A stretch of DNA of 64,000 bases from Kingdonia uniflora (lineage: Eukaryota > Streptophyta > Magnoliopsida > Ranunculales > Circaeasteraceae), in NCBI GenBank assembly GCA_014058105.1, contig JACGCM010001747.1, forward strand, positions 1,550,001 to 1,614,000. The letters are read 5' to 3'. Below the pieces are notes generated by a model. It did not search any database and was not told where the DNA came from. It saw only the letters and a list, made by a program, of their open reading frames with translations. The translations under genes and the position numbers were made by a program. Positions 10,680-22,184 of the stretch are shown piece by piece (positions within the stretch are counted from its first letter, which is position 1; each line of letters starts with the position of its first letter).

Positions 10680-13600
10680 TGGGCCGCTGCTGGATACACA
10701 ATATGGAAGCAATCGCTTCCATCTATCATCAAGCACTCCGACTCAAACATGACAAAGGTATTTATGAGATCAAAGGTAGTCAGAAACTCTCTCGAGCTTG
10801 TGAAAATACTGTCTATGCCATCCTAGATACTTCAGATAGATTGACCGCATAGCAATTATAGAAAATTGATCACCTAGACGATCAATCATCTACAGAGGAG
10901 CCCACAGAATATGTCAACATTGATGGACCTAATAGAGGTACGTTCATCAGAACCAAGCTGGTTTAGCATGAGAAAAATGTTCTCATTCAGTTCTTGTAAC
11001 TCAATTGAGACATTTTTGCATGGTCTTTCGAATCCGGCCATGGCTTGCCACAAGTTAGCCATTAATATCAACGCCACAACGGTCAAACAGAAACAACGGC
11101 GACTTTCACCTCGTCTTCGAGATGAAGTTAACACTGAGATCGAGAAATTGATCAAATTGGGATTCATTTGAGAAGCCAAACATCCCGACTGGATATCCAA
11201 CATTGTTGTTGTTCCAAAGAAGAACGGAAAGGTTCGAGTTTGAGTAGATTTCACAGATTTGAACAAACATATTCCAAAGGATAGTTTTTTTCTTCCCAAC
11301 ATTTATCAGATCCTTGATTACACAGCAGGCCATGATCTCATATCTATGATGGACGCTGCTTCAGGGTATAATCAAATTCCACTTCTGGAAGAAGATCAAG
11401 AGAAGACAACATTCATCACCGAAAGTGGCCTTTATTGTTATAAAGTCATGCCCTTTGGGCTTATGAGCATAGGTGCCACATATCAACGATTGATGACTGC
11501 TATGTTCAAAGCACACCTAGGGAAAATCGTTGAAGTCTACATCAATGATTTCCTGTGCAGAAGCGTGCAGTCAGATAATCACATCTTAGATCACAACACA
11601 GTATTCAACATCCTTTGATCTTACAAAATGTATTTCAACCCTGATAAATGTCAATTCGGCGTACATTCTGGCCGCTTTCTAGGCCACCTCATCAGTAAGA
11701 GAGGGATTGAGGCCGATTCGGATCAAACTCGGGCTCTCCTTGACATACCTTCTCCGAAGGCAATAAATGACGTTCAAAAACTCGCCGACAAGATTGCCGC
11801 AATCAACCATTTCCTCTCTAAGTCTTTAGACTGCTGCCGTTGGCTATTAGTATTATTCCGCAGATATACCAAACGAGGAAAGGTTCAGCCAACTGCAGAA
11901 GTCACATGGACATCAAAATGTGAAGCGGCATTTTAGGACCTCAAAATCTATCTAGGGAGGTCTCTCATAATGAGCACACCAATAGGTAATGAGGAACTAA
12001 TAATCTATCTAGCAGTCACAGATACTTCTCTCAGCTCAGTTCTCATTCGCCTAGAAGGGAAATTAGAGAATCTAGTCTTCTTCATCAACAAAATACTTAC
12101 ACCAGCGGAAACCATGTACTCTAAAATTGAGAAACTTCTTCTCACCCTTGATTACACTTCGTAGAAACTCAAGCACTATTTCCAAGCACATTCTGTCAAA
12201 GTTATGACAAACTATCTACTTCGGGAAGTTTTGTCCAAAAAAGAGAAGTCACGAAGAGTGCAACAGTGGTCAGTCAGTTTGGGAGAACATGATATTAAGT
12301 TCGAACAGCGTCATTCCAAAAAAGGTTAGGCCATTGTCGATTTTCTCATGGATTTTCCAGTGGAGCATCCCGTGTAGAAGGAGCACAACCTAGACCTTAT
12401 CGAAGACACACCAAAGAATCCAACCCCCAAGCTATTCGATGAATAAGCTGACTGGATTACTACGTCAGGGTGGAGTCTTCTCACAGATAGATCAGCAGGA
12501 CCTACAGGGTCCGGGATCGAGATTATTTTGATTACCCCTTCTAATGGCAGAATTAAGAAATAAATCCGCTTTGATTTTGAGGCCTCAAATAATATCACTG
12601 AGTATAAAGCTCTCATTCATGGAATCGACCTCGCACTTGAGCTCGATGTCCCCAAACTCTCAGTTTACACAGATTCATTACTCATTGTTCATCATTATTC
12701 TGAGCAATACAAGAAGAACGGGAAGATTTTCAAATACGCATCCCTCGTTGCAGATAAGATAAGTAAGTTTGCGAAAGCAACTCTCAAATATCTTCCTCGA
12801 GGTGAAAATAGGCACGTCGATTCCTTGGCATATCTAGCCGGGGTCTTGGATACAGAAGCTCGATATCTCCAAATCAAAATCATTTTAACCCTCAACATTG
12901 ATCGCATATCTGTATGCACGATCAACACTGAATGCGATAAAGGGGGAGACGACGATTGGCGAAAGCCTTTCTTAGTCTACCTCGGTGTCGACAACAATTG
13001 CAACGGACCACTCCCAGCAGATCCAAAAGTGCGCCGACAGCTGATCAACAAATTGAAGCATTACATTACTCAAAACGGTATGCTTTACCGCCTTTCCGTC
13101 ACAGGGCCTTACCTAAAATGCCTCTCCAAGTTAAAGGCAGACGAACTGCTCCGATAATTACACGAAGGAACTTGTAGCTCCCACTCCGTAGGTAGATCAT
13201 TAGCAAACAGAGCTATAACTCAAGGAGTATTTTGGCCTGGTATGCACAAGCAAGCAGAAGAGTATTCCTGCAAGTGCGACACCTTCCAGAGACATGGACA
13301 TATGATACACGCCCCTGAGCTCGAACTCTATGCAAGCAAGGTTTTCTGGCCATTCAAAAGATAGGCATTAAACCTCGTCGGCGAATTCCCTAACTCTTCA
13401 GGTAATCACCGTTACCAACTCGTAGCTACCGATTACTTTACTAAATGGGTAAAAGCAATTCCACTATGTCAAACAAGAGAAGAAGATGTCATCTCTTTTA
13501 TCTGAAACCACATAATCACTCTGTTCGGGTGCCCCCACCTAATTCGTATCGATAACGGGCCCTAATTTTTGGGAGATAAGGTCGTAACCTTTCTAAACCA

Positions 13601-14207
13601 CCAGAATATCATCCACTCATCATCAAATCCATACCACCCTCAAGGCAATGACTAAGTCTAAATCACTAATAAAACCATCGTGGATGGAGTAAAAAAATGG
13701 CTTCACTCACAGAAAAAAGGAAATTGGGTTCGTGAACTATCTCACGTCCTGTGGGCGTATTGAACCACTCCCCGACAATCTACTGGCTATACACCATTCC
13801 TCCTTACTGATGGCACTAAGGCTGTCATTCCTTCTGAATATCACCATCCAGTTCGTGATCACGAGCTGACTGACGTGGAAAATGAGTTCGAATTGGCTTG
13901 TAACCTCAATATGATAGATGAGACCAGGGAATGCACCATCGCTAACCTAGGTCGATATCATCATATGCTTGCCAGATCGTATAATAACCGGGTCAGGAGC
14001 CGTACTTTCCAAATCAAAGATCTTGTCCTCAGAGAGATTCCTTAACATCGCAAAGAGCCTCACGCTGAAAAATTAGCCAACAATTGGGAAGGTCCATTCA
14101 TTATCACAGGTCTCTCAAGCCTGGGATCATACTATCTCATGATAGAAGAGGGAGTCCCCATTTCAAATCCTTAAAATACTAGGCGACTGAAATGATACTA
14201 TCGTTAG
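10680..14207 (+). pseudogene. A2 pol: protease end, RT, two RNases H, integrase
   Basis: Polyprotein of a Ty3/gypsy element, read through about 20 stops and shifts. Begins at MGRCWIHNMEAIA after the protease. RT spans about 11090-11940 with MMDAASGYNQIPL and YIND at 11538-11549, where the usual YxDD has lost its first Asp. The first RNase H follows (LAVTDTSLSSVL at 12010 and on). A second RNase H domain lies at about 12470-12840 (TDRSAGPTGSG, ASNNITEYKALIHGIDLALEL, GENRHVDSLAYLA). Integrase runs from about 13158: HEGT...SHS...CDTF (last zinc-binding Cys lost), LVATDYFTKW, IDNGP, and the third acidic position now a stop. It ends YYR* at 14207. Inactive. Confidence 0.85.
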
Positions 14208-14396
14208 GCGTCTTACTACTCCATTTCTATTATTCATTTTTTGTTTTTCAATTTTAAAAGTGAGATTCTCATCTCCATCCAATGTAAATTCTGAACTTAT
14301 CAATAAAAGTTTTTTTTGGAAAATATCATTCTCTTCACGAACAATCGACCACATTCTGCAGATTAAAGCATAGATAATACTAGCTTGCAATCGATC

Positions 14397-15120
14397 TTAT
14401 CCAAGTTAGATCAAGGATATCACTTGATTTGGCATCTTTTACAACATCTCTACAATTGTAGCAAGTGTAGAAACTTGTTTCATATCAAAGACTCTACCAA
14501 ACAAGAGATAAGGCAAAGGTAATACTAGTCTTCATCTTTTTTAACTTGTTTGGATCATTAATGCTGGCTGGACCAATGATATCACTTGGTTTGGCTGACT
14601 CTACAACATCTCTACGATTGTAGAAAGTATAGAAACTTGTTTCATATCAAAGACTCTACCAAACAAGAGATAAGGCAAAGGTAATACTACTCTTCATATT
14701 TTTCAACTTGTTTGGATCATTTATACCGGCTGGATTAAGGATATCACCTGGTTTGGCTGACTCTACTACATTTCTGTGATTGTAGCAAGTATAGAAACTT
14801 GTTTCATATCAAAGACTCTACCAAACAAGACATAAGGCAAAAGTAATACTAGTCTTCATTTTTTTCAACTTGTTTGGGTCATTTAAACTGACTGGATCAA
14901 GGATATCACTTGGTTTGGCTTACTCTACCAGGTATATGATAATGCAAAGGTCGTACTAGTTTTCATCTCTTTCAATATGTCTGCAACATTTCTATAATTC
15001 AAATCAAGTTTCAACTTGGTTTAACTCAACCCATTTCTGCGATTAAAGCGAATGTAAAAAATTTGTTTTATATCAAAGACCCCACCAAACACAAGATAAG
15101 GCAATGGTCATATTAGCTTT
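14397..15120 (+). repeat. 162-bp tandem repeat between A2 pol and as3
   Basis: The word AAACTTGTTTCATATCAAAGA starts at 14471, 14633 and 14795, giving a 162-bp period; a shortened, diverged copy continues to about 15120. Each unit holds ACCAAACAAGAGATAAGGCAAAGGTAATACTA-like sequence, distantly like the A3 unit. Confidence 0.85.
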
Positions 15121-16557
15121 CATTTATTTCAATGTGTCTGCGACCGATACTATTTATTTTTAGGTCAAATTCATATTACAAGGGTTTCTTTTCTGCTGAT
15201 GGAGAGTCAGCAGTGCTTCCCTATACATCAAGAGGTCGAACTTTCAGTTTGCGGATCACTGTAGCTCTACCTGAAACTATTAATTCAGCAGTTCGAGGGC
15301 CCAGTTGGGTCTCTATGACGCCCAAACAGTTCCCTCGATCTATCTTAGCTCCACAAATGCATCCTTATCCGACAGAGGTTTGAACAAGGTATTTCGTTCT
15401 GACTCAAGTCTTTTTACTTCCTCTATAAAATATGTAACAATCGCTTATGACAGGTCAGAGCGTGACGTATCAGGTATGACCATTGTTGCAAATCTCGCTC
15501 TCACCTTCTCAAGGCGTGACTCTAATCTAGCGTACTCATTCTTCTGTTCAGTCATTTCCGCATCGACCTTAACATGGTAGATTATATTTTCTTCCAACTT
15601 TTCTATATATTTCGCTGATTCAGCAAGGTTCATGGCTTCTAAGTCTACTACCCGAGCACGAAGTTTATGAATTTCTACGTTCAACTCTTCCCTGGCTGAA
15701 ATATCTTTTAATAATTATTCTCTTCTCTTCACCAGCGATTCCTTTGCTTTGATCTCTCCTTCCAAAACTTTCTCCCTTATAAGAACAACATCCAACTTGT
15801 ACTGGTATTCCCTCAAGTTTGCATTTCCCCTTTGGACATTCCCCTGAATGCGAGATACGTCACTCTCTAGCTCTCTAATTCAACCTGAGAAGCTAACTAC
15901 ATCCCCTCGAACTAAAGGAGTCTTAACCTCAGTCCTACTCCCCCATGAACGTTCTCTAGCCTCGGCTTTCTTGGCACGCGCAACGGCCTGCGCCAGTTCG
16001 GCCTTATGTCGTGCAACCCTTTCGTTAAAATCATTACACCTTCGTTGCATTTTCTACAATTTCATATCCTTTGCGGGTAGGGCCATTTGCAAATGTTCAG
16101 CTGCGGCTTTCGAAGCCGATAGATTTTCTCGGGCTACCCTCAGCTCATTGTCTTTTTTGACCAATTTTTATCTTATTCGCTCTAGCTCGTTCCTACATCT
16201 CTGGAGATCAGATTGAAATTGTTCCTCCGATTGATCCAATGCCTGAACACGGTATTGAGCCATGTCAGCCTGCTTACCCTTAATAGCCAGTGTATCAACA
16301 TGATGTTGAAGCTTGTCGGCATGTTCTGTTACCTCCGCCAACTCTTTTAATCCCTTAATTATCTTGGTATCTTTCTCTTCGGCCTGAAGAGTCTGGTCGG
16401 AAATGGCCTGGGTCAACTCCACAAGTATAAAATACGCATTTACGTATTGATCTTCCATATTCTCGTTCGCCTCCTTCATCCTATCAAACTGCTCTGCAAA
16501 TTCCCAATTACAGATGAGTACGTCGTCCTCACGTGAGCTAGATGAATCTAATTCGAC

Positions 16558-16861
16558 CTGGGAAATAAAACAATTTTTAGTATAGTTCGATTCAGGAAAG
16601 CCTTTGAATATATACATACTACATTTCTAAAGAGATTATGTTATTTCTAAACATCTGCTTCCAAATACTTTTAGACTAAAAGTTTGGAGCTCATTCCCAG
16701 ATAAATACTTCATAAGTCTTCTTTCGGTGTACAAGGTACATACTTTCGATATGCTACTCTATATTAATAGTGTTGGATTTTTATCATGCATCTAAATCCT
16801 ATTTACTTGATAACTTAACATTGGTATAATATGCAAGTCGAAAGACCTATTCCGATCTAAC
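16558..16861 (-). other. Intron 5 of A2 as3
   Basis: CTGCAG|GTTAGATC...TTTCCCAG|GTCGAA, 304 bp. Splicing joins AKLQ to VELDSSSS in phase 0, as in A1, A3 and O. Confidence 0.7.
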
Positions 16862-16963
16862 CTGCAGCTTCGCTTGGGCAGACAACAAGGCTTTAGAGGT
16901 CTTTCTTTCCCTGACAAGTCCAAACTCTAGATCTTTTATTCTGCGACTCATCTCTCTAACTGC

Positions 16964-17064
16964 CTTCAAAAGGTTTATAAAACAAAGTCAATCTATAGAA
17001 GTTTCTTTCCCATGCAGTTCAAACAACTTACAAATATTTATACAACCACACGTGTCTACCCTAC
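16964..17064 (-). other. Intron 4 of A2 as3
   Basis: GAGAAG|GTAGGG...TTTGAAG|GCAG, 101 bp; joins GSEK to AVREMSRR in phase 0. Confidence 0.55.
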
Positions 17065-17478
17065 CTTCTCACTACCACTTTCTGGGGGCTCAATATCATC
17101 CCATTGATTGTCGAGCACCGCCTGGCGGGAAACACCATCCAGACTGTCCACGATGCCCACCACTTCTGCTTCCTCCTCATCTTCCTCCTCAGCATAGGTA
17201 CTCGCCTTAATGGCATCCACTTCCTCCTCAGAATAGCCTTTTAGCATCAAATAATGCCCTAGTCTATCACGCTCCTCCACCATCTCGTCAAGATTGCCCT
17301 TTGTCTCCACCGTCTGTTGACCAATCGCCACGACATGAGAAGCCTTCATCTGCCTAACTTTCTTCAAAGCGTCAGTCCTGGATCGAGCTAATTCTTTTTC
17401 CAGCTCGATATTTGCCTTCTTCAGCTCACTTTTTTCTTCCTCAATGCCAAGCTAAATCCCTTTAACAAGACGAGCAAC

Positions 17479-17552
17479 CTACAAAAACTACATCAATCTC
17501 AGCGATTAACTCGAAACGTATTAAATAGTTCTTTCCAATAGTATAAACTTAC
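17479..17552 (-). other. Intron 3 of A2 as3
   Basis: AAGATG|GTAAGTTT...TTTTTGTAG|GTTGCT, 74 bp; joins TSKM to VARLVKG in phase 0, matching SKM|AARLMKG of A3. Confidence 0.75.
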
Positions 17553-18059
17553 CATCTTACTCGTGTCTTCCTCTCCGTGGAGAACTGCCAACTTGGCCCT
17601 TTTCTCGACCTCTTTGTGGTCATCCATCGCAGCAGATCTCCCCTCGACGGCCTTCTCTCCTGACTCCCCCGAGAGTTCGACCCTCATCCTCTTATCTTTC
17701 ACAACCTCACCACTTCCAGTGCTACCAGAGGCTGGCAGAGCCTTTAGCATCCGCTTCTTCGGATATTTAAGAGCTATTTTGCTCGATTTAACAGGATCCG
17801 GCAACGCCGAACTGCCAATTCTAGGAGTCTTGGAAATAGTTCGAGCCGCCTCACCACTTACTTGCCTTTTCCCTTCATCAATACCTGCCATCGACCTGGT
17901 AGACTGAGCTTTTTTAACCTTTTTTGACCTACTATCAACCCTCTTCTTTCTACTCAGGTCGAGTTCCTCTAATACAAGTTCGAGTTCAGTCTTCTCCTCT
18001 GCAACTTCGTCCAACAGAGATTCCTTCATCTCTACTGTAGACTTCACACCTGCAGTAAC

Positions 18060-18141
18060 AACATTTTTACTATTAACTGTAGTAATCAGTGAAATGTAAC
18101 AATAGTTCTATTTATGCATGTCTATACTTTCTTTGCTTTAC
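18060..18141 (-). other. Intron 2 of A2 as3
   Basis: GTAAAGCAAAG...GTTACTGCAG, 82 bp, between the WVKGNC end of exon 2 and the MKESLLDE segment. The phase on the left side is disturbed by an indel in the exon. Confidence 0.6.
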
Positions 18142-18880
18142 TGTTCTAACTCAAAGGTTCAGAGGTTCTTCATCATCTCTTTGAAGGCAATTACCCTTCA
18201 CCCATATGATGTTGTTATTCCAGGTTCGACCTGCTGAATTCAGATCGAGGAAACGACACCGAGTTGCGCTTGCACAAAAATGACCCCCCACTGGCCTTAT
18301 TATTCTTCACCCCGTAAAACTGCAAAACATCCTCAAGGGTTATCCTCCTCACTTTTCCCTCATTTTCCCATTTTTCATTCAGATGGTCACACACAGTTAT
18401 TACCTCCCACATATTCCCGTTTAATTGAACATGACATGCCCCAATTGCATTCATAATCCCCTTCACTAAATTGGTAAGGGGAAGGCTCAACCCATACTCT
18501 AATTGAGATAGGTAACACAAAAAACCCAATGAGAGGTCACTCCGCGCATCCTCATCAAAATATTCTAACGAGATCGATTCGTCTAACCCCTATCTCATTT
18601 TTCTACTTCCAAATTGGCCAGCAGAAAAAAATACTTTCCCCCCTCCGCTACCGTACAACCCCTAAACTGCCTACCGGCAAACTCAATACAATTACCCCAC
18701 TTTCCTCCAACAGCCGCCTTGGCTTTACAAAACTCTTTAAGGGCATCAGAACTAGGAGGATAATATACCAATTGACCGGGAAAACCCAGGAATTTTTCTA
18801 AACCTACTTTCCCTTTATTATCAGACTCATTTGTCCGACCAGAGGTCGATACCTCATTAACAGACGAACTACCCATCTTA

Positions 18881-18881
18881 A

Positions 18882-18934
<53 letters not shown>
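18881..18934. repeat. (AT)n microsatellite
   Basis: About 54 bp of nearly perfect AT dinucleotide at the 3' end of intron 1 of A2 as3. A1 and A3 have ordinary sequence with a TAG acceptor here. Confidence 0.95.
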
Positions 18935-18937
<3 letters not shown>

Positions 18938-19556
18938 GCATATATTACTGATCAGTCGTTTACGTATAACATATATCTTTAACATATATATATGTCAACA
19001 TATATTGCATACATCTCTACTAACCTTCAGTATCCGAATGAGAATCGGCGGTTGCGTCAAGCCTTTCCCTCACAACGCTGCTGTATAGCCATCTACAAGA
19101 TCTAGAATCTTTTGCCCTCTTCAACCGCTTATCGCCTTCGGATAACTCTTTATCAAATCCCCTGATCTTTCGTCTCTCTCTCTGAGTGCTCTCCAAATTT
19201 TTAGAAGTCGTAAAATGTTTGATTGGAGACGAAGAAGCACTATTTATCCTTTCTCTTTCAAGCGGATGGCATTTATTGCTCCTCGCACGAACTGACCTTG
19301 ATTCCCAAAATGAGGCGTCCTTTCCACTCTCAATATCAGATGCCTTGTACCTTTTCAATAAAGCCACCTTTCCATCATTACAACTCCCCTTATTTTTTAA
19401 TGTATTTTTTCTCCCTATTTTCATATATTTTCCTGACCTTCCCACACTCATGATGATTCACTCTGTACGATGTCAGAGTCTTATTCCTTTTGAATGTAAA
19501 ACAAACCGAGAAGCTTCTGTATTTTCATATTTTTGTTTCTCTGTCCTTGCTTATCA

Positions 19557-19564
19557 TACTTATA
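19557..19564 (-). promoter_or_regulatory. TATA-like box of A2 as3
   Basis: TATAAGTA on the minus strand, 106 bp before the as3 start codon, aligned with the boxes of A1 and A3. Confidence 0.5.
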
Positions 19565-19719
19565 GTGATTAACGTCATTTTCTAAACTGTGCAAATTTTC
19601 AAAATTATTCAAATTATTCGTTAAAACAATCTCAAAGTAGATTCGCACCTATAGAGGATACGATTGACTTAAACAATTTCTATTATATTCAAGACAAATA
19701 TATTATTTATGAGAAACTC

Positions 19720-20066
19720 TTTATACAACATCTATCGCAGCCTTAGTAAACTGAACAACGTCATCCCGTCACATTATTCGTCGATCCTCAGATCTTCAAA
19801 TTCGATCTCAACTTCAGCAATCAAACTCACCAACCTTTCTCGTTATACCGCATCCCTAATCAATTCTCAGAAGCGCACCTCATCAAATTAGCGAGCATAC
19901 TCCAGTTCTCTACTCCTTACATATAAACCTTCGAGCTCAAATTCCCTCACAAATAGCTCAGCATCATAACCAAACGAATAAAGATCCTATCACGTACTTC
20001 AACAATTTTTACAGCCAATCGTCCTTCCGTGGCATAACAAATTCTCTGAGATCGAGTCCGTACCAT
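19720..20066 (-). pseudogene. as2 of A2
   Basis: Starts MVRTRSQRICYATEGRLAVK at 20066, then IVEVRDRIF, a 1-bp shift, YDAELFVREFELEGLYVRSR and ELEYAR. It is the best preserved as2 N-terminus in the window and shows that A1 3468 and B1 6394 belong to one family. Function unknown. Confidence 0.55.
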
Positions 20067-20929
20067 CCTAATCCATCCCCCATTGTTTACAGTTCATCAT
20101 ACCCGTATTTCTACATTTCTCACACACTTTCCCCTCAAATACGTAATTTTTTACCTTATATCTCGTAACAGCAAAACCCAAAATCTTAAAATAAATTATT
20201 TGAACTTATCCTCTCACCAGTACACACATTAGTTACTGTACTCAACCTTACGCTACCACGAGTAGTATCTCTATCGACCTATAACAGCTCGAATTTTTAT
20301 GATTACATATTTTCTACAATTTCTCCCCCTCACCTGTTAAAAACGTAAATAATTTTTACATCAAAATGACATTGTCAGCACGTATTCATCTCAGTTCGAG
20401 CAACATTATAATATTTCTTTATCACTTATAAACAGTTATTCACCCCAATACTCAACACAATTCAGATCAATTCTGAAAAAAAAATTATATAAAGTTTATT
20501 GAATATCAACTTTGATTCATGATGATAACATTACATACGATTTACAGATAACAAGTTTTTCACTACATCGACCTCAGAAATACAACAAAATATTATCCAA
20601 CCAACACCGAACTCTATATATTTTATAGATAACAATTTTTTCCTGTTTGTTAAAAGTTACAGATCATTCAGGCACGCCGAGGTATCATGTCTTCAAGTTC
20701 TTCTTAATTCAGTAATTTTTCACCCTGATGCAAAGAAGACATTAGACACAACAAAAAGCTTCCCACACATAAGTTTGGTCGAAGTCCAGTCGAACTTCAA
20801 ATGGAAACTATGCATGCAGTGAACTCAGTACTGGCCCCCATAAAATAAGATGAAGCTCTTCTGAGCACAAAAGCATGATGAAAATGCGTCAGCAGACTCC
20901 CACTTCTCATCCTCTTCCTCCACTGCCAT
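20067..20929 (-). other. Spacer between as1 and as2 of A2
   Basis: AT-rich. Holds the shared TTGTTATCTATAAAATA motif near 20630 and CAATAAACTTTATATAA downstream of it, candidate 3' processing signals for as1. No protein recognised. Confidence 0.35.
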
Positions 20930-21317
20930 CACCACCTCTCCTTTAACCACCGCTAACAAAGAGTTGATAGAGATGAAGAGGGCCTAATCTTAGAATCCAT
21001 GGCGATACAAGAAATCAGCATATCTACCCCGCGGATACACCTATCCCTTCAAATGAAGACCTAACCCTGTCTTTCGCAAGAGTGCAGAAACAGGCCCACC
21101 ATTCTTCGCCTGTCAAGACGAAAACATGAAATCTTCACTTATAGTAGAAATCTTCTTCAGCTTCAACCGCTTCCTCCTCGGATAAGCCTTGGTATGTCAG
21201 CGGGATAGGAGCGGGTATCGACATTTCTAAGGAATGGTCACCAAAGTATTTTAACTTCAACCTCTGCACTTCAAGCGCAATCCTCTCTTCAAGAACAATT
21301 CTCTGAGTTTTCGCCAT
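20930..21317 (-). pseudogene. as1 of A2
   Basis: Starts MAKTQRIVLEERIALEVQRL, followed by KLKYFGDHSLEMSIPAPIPL and TYQGLSEEEAVEAEEDFYYK, then a stop (Trp codon TGG to TGA when compared with A4) and RFHVFVLTGEEWW. A Gly-rich block (GGxRRGGDGSGGRG) follows near 20940-20970. A TATA box lies 53 bp upstream. Confidence 0.6.
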
Positions 21318-21369
21318 CTTAAAAAAAATTACGCAAGCTGGAATTGCTTTAAAGATTTGCTACATGTAC

Positions 21370-21379
21370 TATTTATATA
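21370..21379 (-). promoter_or_regulatory. TATA box of A2 as1
   Basis: TATATAAATA on the minus strand, same sequence as in A1 (2185-2194). Confidence 0.6.
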
Positions 21380-21609
21380 ACCCTACATTTATTATGCAGG
21401 TACATTTTCCCAAGCGTCATCAATCATTACAGACGCGACTATTCAAATGTAACCCTCACATACATCCACATCCGCATTATCATTTAATACCCATCACTTC
21501 CCAATATCATGTAACTTCTATCTAGTCAAACACCATTATTTACTCCATTTCGAATTTCAAACTTTTAGCACATTCTTTCTCAACCAAAGCTACTCATAAC
21601 TTTGGTTGT

Positions 21610-21620
21610 GAGGGGGCGAT
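21610..21620 (+). promoter_or_regulatory. Polypurine tract of A2
   Basis: GAGGGGGCGAT directly before the 3' LTR. Confidence 0.8.
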
Positions 21621-22184
21621 TGTAAGGACTTATCCCTCAATCTCACTTAAAATGGAGCTCACGAAGCTTGATTTACCTCTATCTCAGGTTCACGCATTTT
21701 TTGCACTTAACACTCCAGTCAACATTCCAACCCGCCCCACAAACTACTCAAGAACGTGGATCGTGCTAAACCCAGAGAACATTATCCAATCAAAGACACC
21801 TGCCTTCCATGAACTTCTTAATTATTCAGTCAACCACCACTAACCACATTATTCGGAAAACATGTTCCAGCACGATAAAGAGTTGTGGGAATAGCCTACA
21901 TAAAGGAAAAGTTCCAGAAGAGACAGGGACCAGAAAAATTGCACAAACTTCTTATTTACGAGATCAAAAACATTTCTATATTTATGAGATCATTTGTAAT
22001 AAAGATATCGACTCCAAGCAATAAATATACTTTTATAAAAAAATTCCATGCAAGGTAGTGGTTTCTTACCTATTCAGAGGTTTTCCACGCTAAAAATACC
22101 TGTTTTCATTTCTTACTTTCTATTAGAGTATTGTTACACATTTTTTACCTAATCATTTTGAGCTTACAGAATTTGGCCATTACA
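21621..22184 (+). repeat. 3' LTR of A2
   Basis: TGTAAGGACT...GGCCATTACA, 564 bp, same orientation as the A3 LTR at 41037. The sequence after it is B1 gag. Confidence 0.85.

Larger units (their letters stand above)
15130..19451 (-). pseudogene. as3 of A2: six-exon antisense gene with transposon domain and coiled coil
   Basis: Start MSVGRSGKYMKIGRK at 19451, 106 bp after a TATA box. Exon 1 (19451-19025) is basic and ends SVVRERLDATADSHSDTE. Exon 2 (about 18880-18142) holds a Transposase_28-like domain: LVYYPPSSDALKEFCKAKA, FFLLANLE, YGLSLPLTNLVKGIMNAIGA, LEDVLQFYGV, WNNNIIWVKGNC, with one stop and one 1-bp shift. Exon 3 (18059-17553) carries KESLLDEV...ELVLEELDLSRKKR and the basic YPKKRMLK. 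Exon 4 (17478-17065) has ARLVKGI, GYSEEEVDAI and an EEEDEEEAE run. Exon 5 is 16963-16862. Exon 6 (16557 to about 15130) is a long heptad-rich coiled coil ending in a FIEEVKRLE tail. Function unknown; probably nuclear and oligomeric by inference. Confidence 0.75.
10678..22184 (+). mobile_element. LTR retrotransposon A2, 5' truncated, gag-pol on plus strand
   Basis: Starts abruptly in the protease region, without 5' LTR or gag, and ends with a polypurine tract and a 564-bp 3' LTR that abuts B1 gag at 22185. Between pol and LTR it has a 162-bp tandem repeat and the antisense genes as3, as2 and as1 on the minus strand. It is inserted in B1 in the opposite orientation. Its target duplication cannot be checked because the left end is gone. 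Confidence 0.75.

Noticed and set aside
17563..17907. Plus-strand open frame of 114 codons
   Set aside because: Shadow of A2 as3 exon 3; no homologue in the same frame elsewhere.
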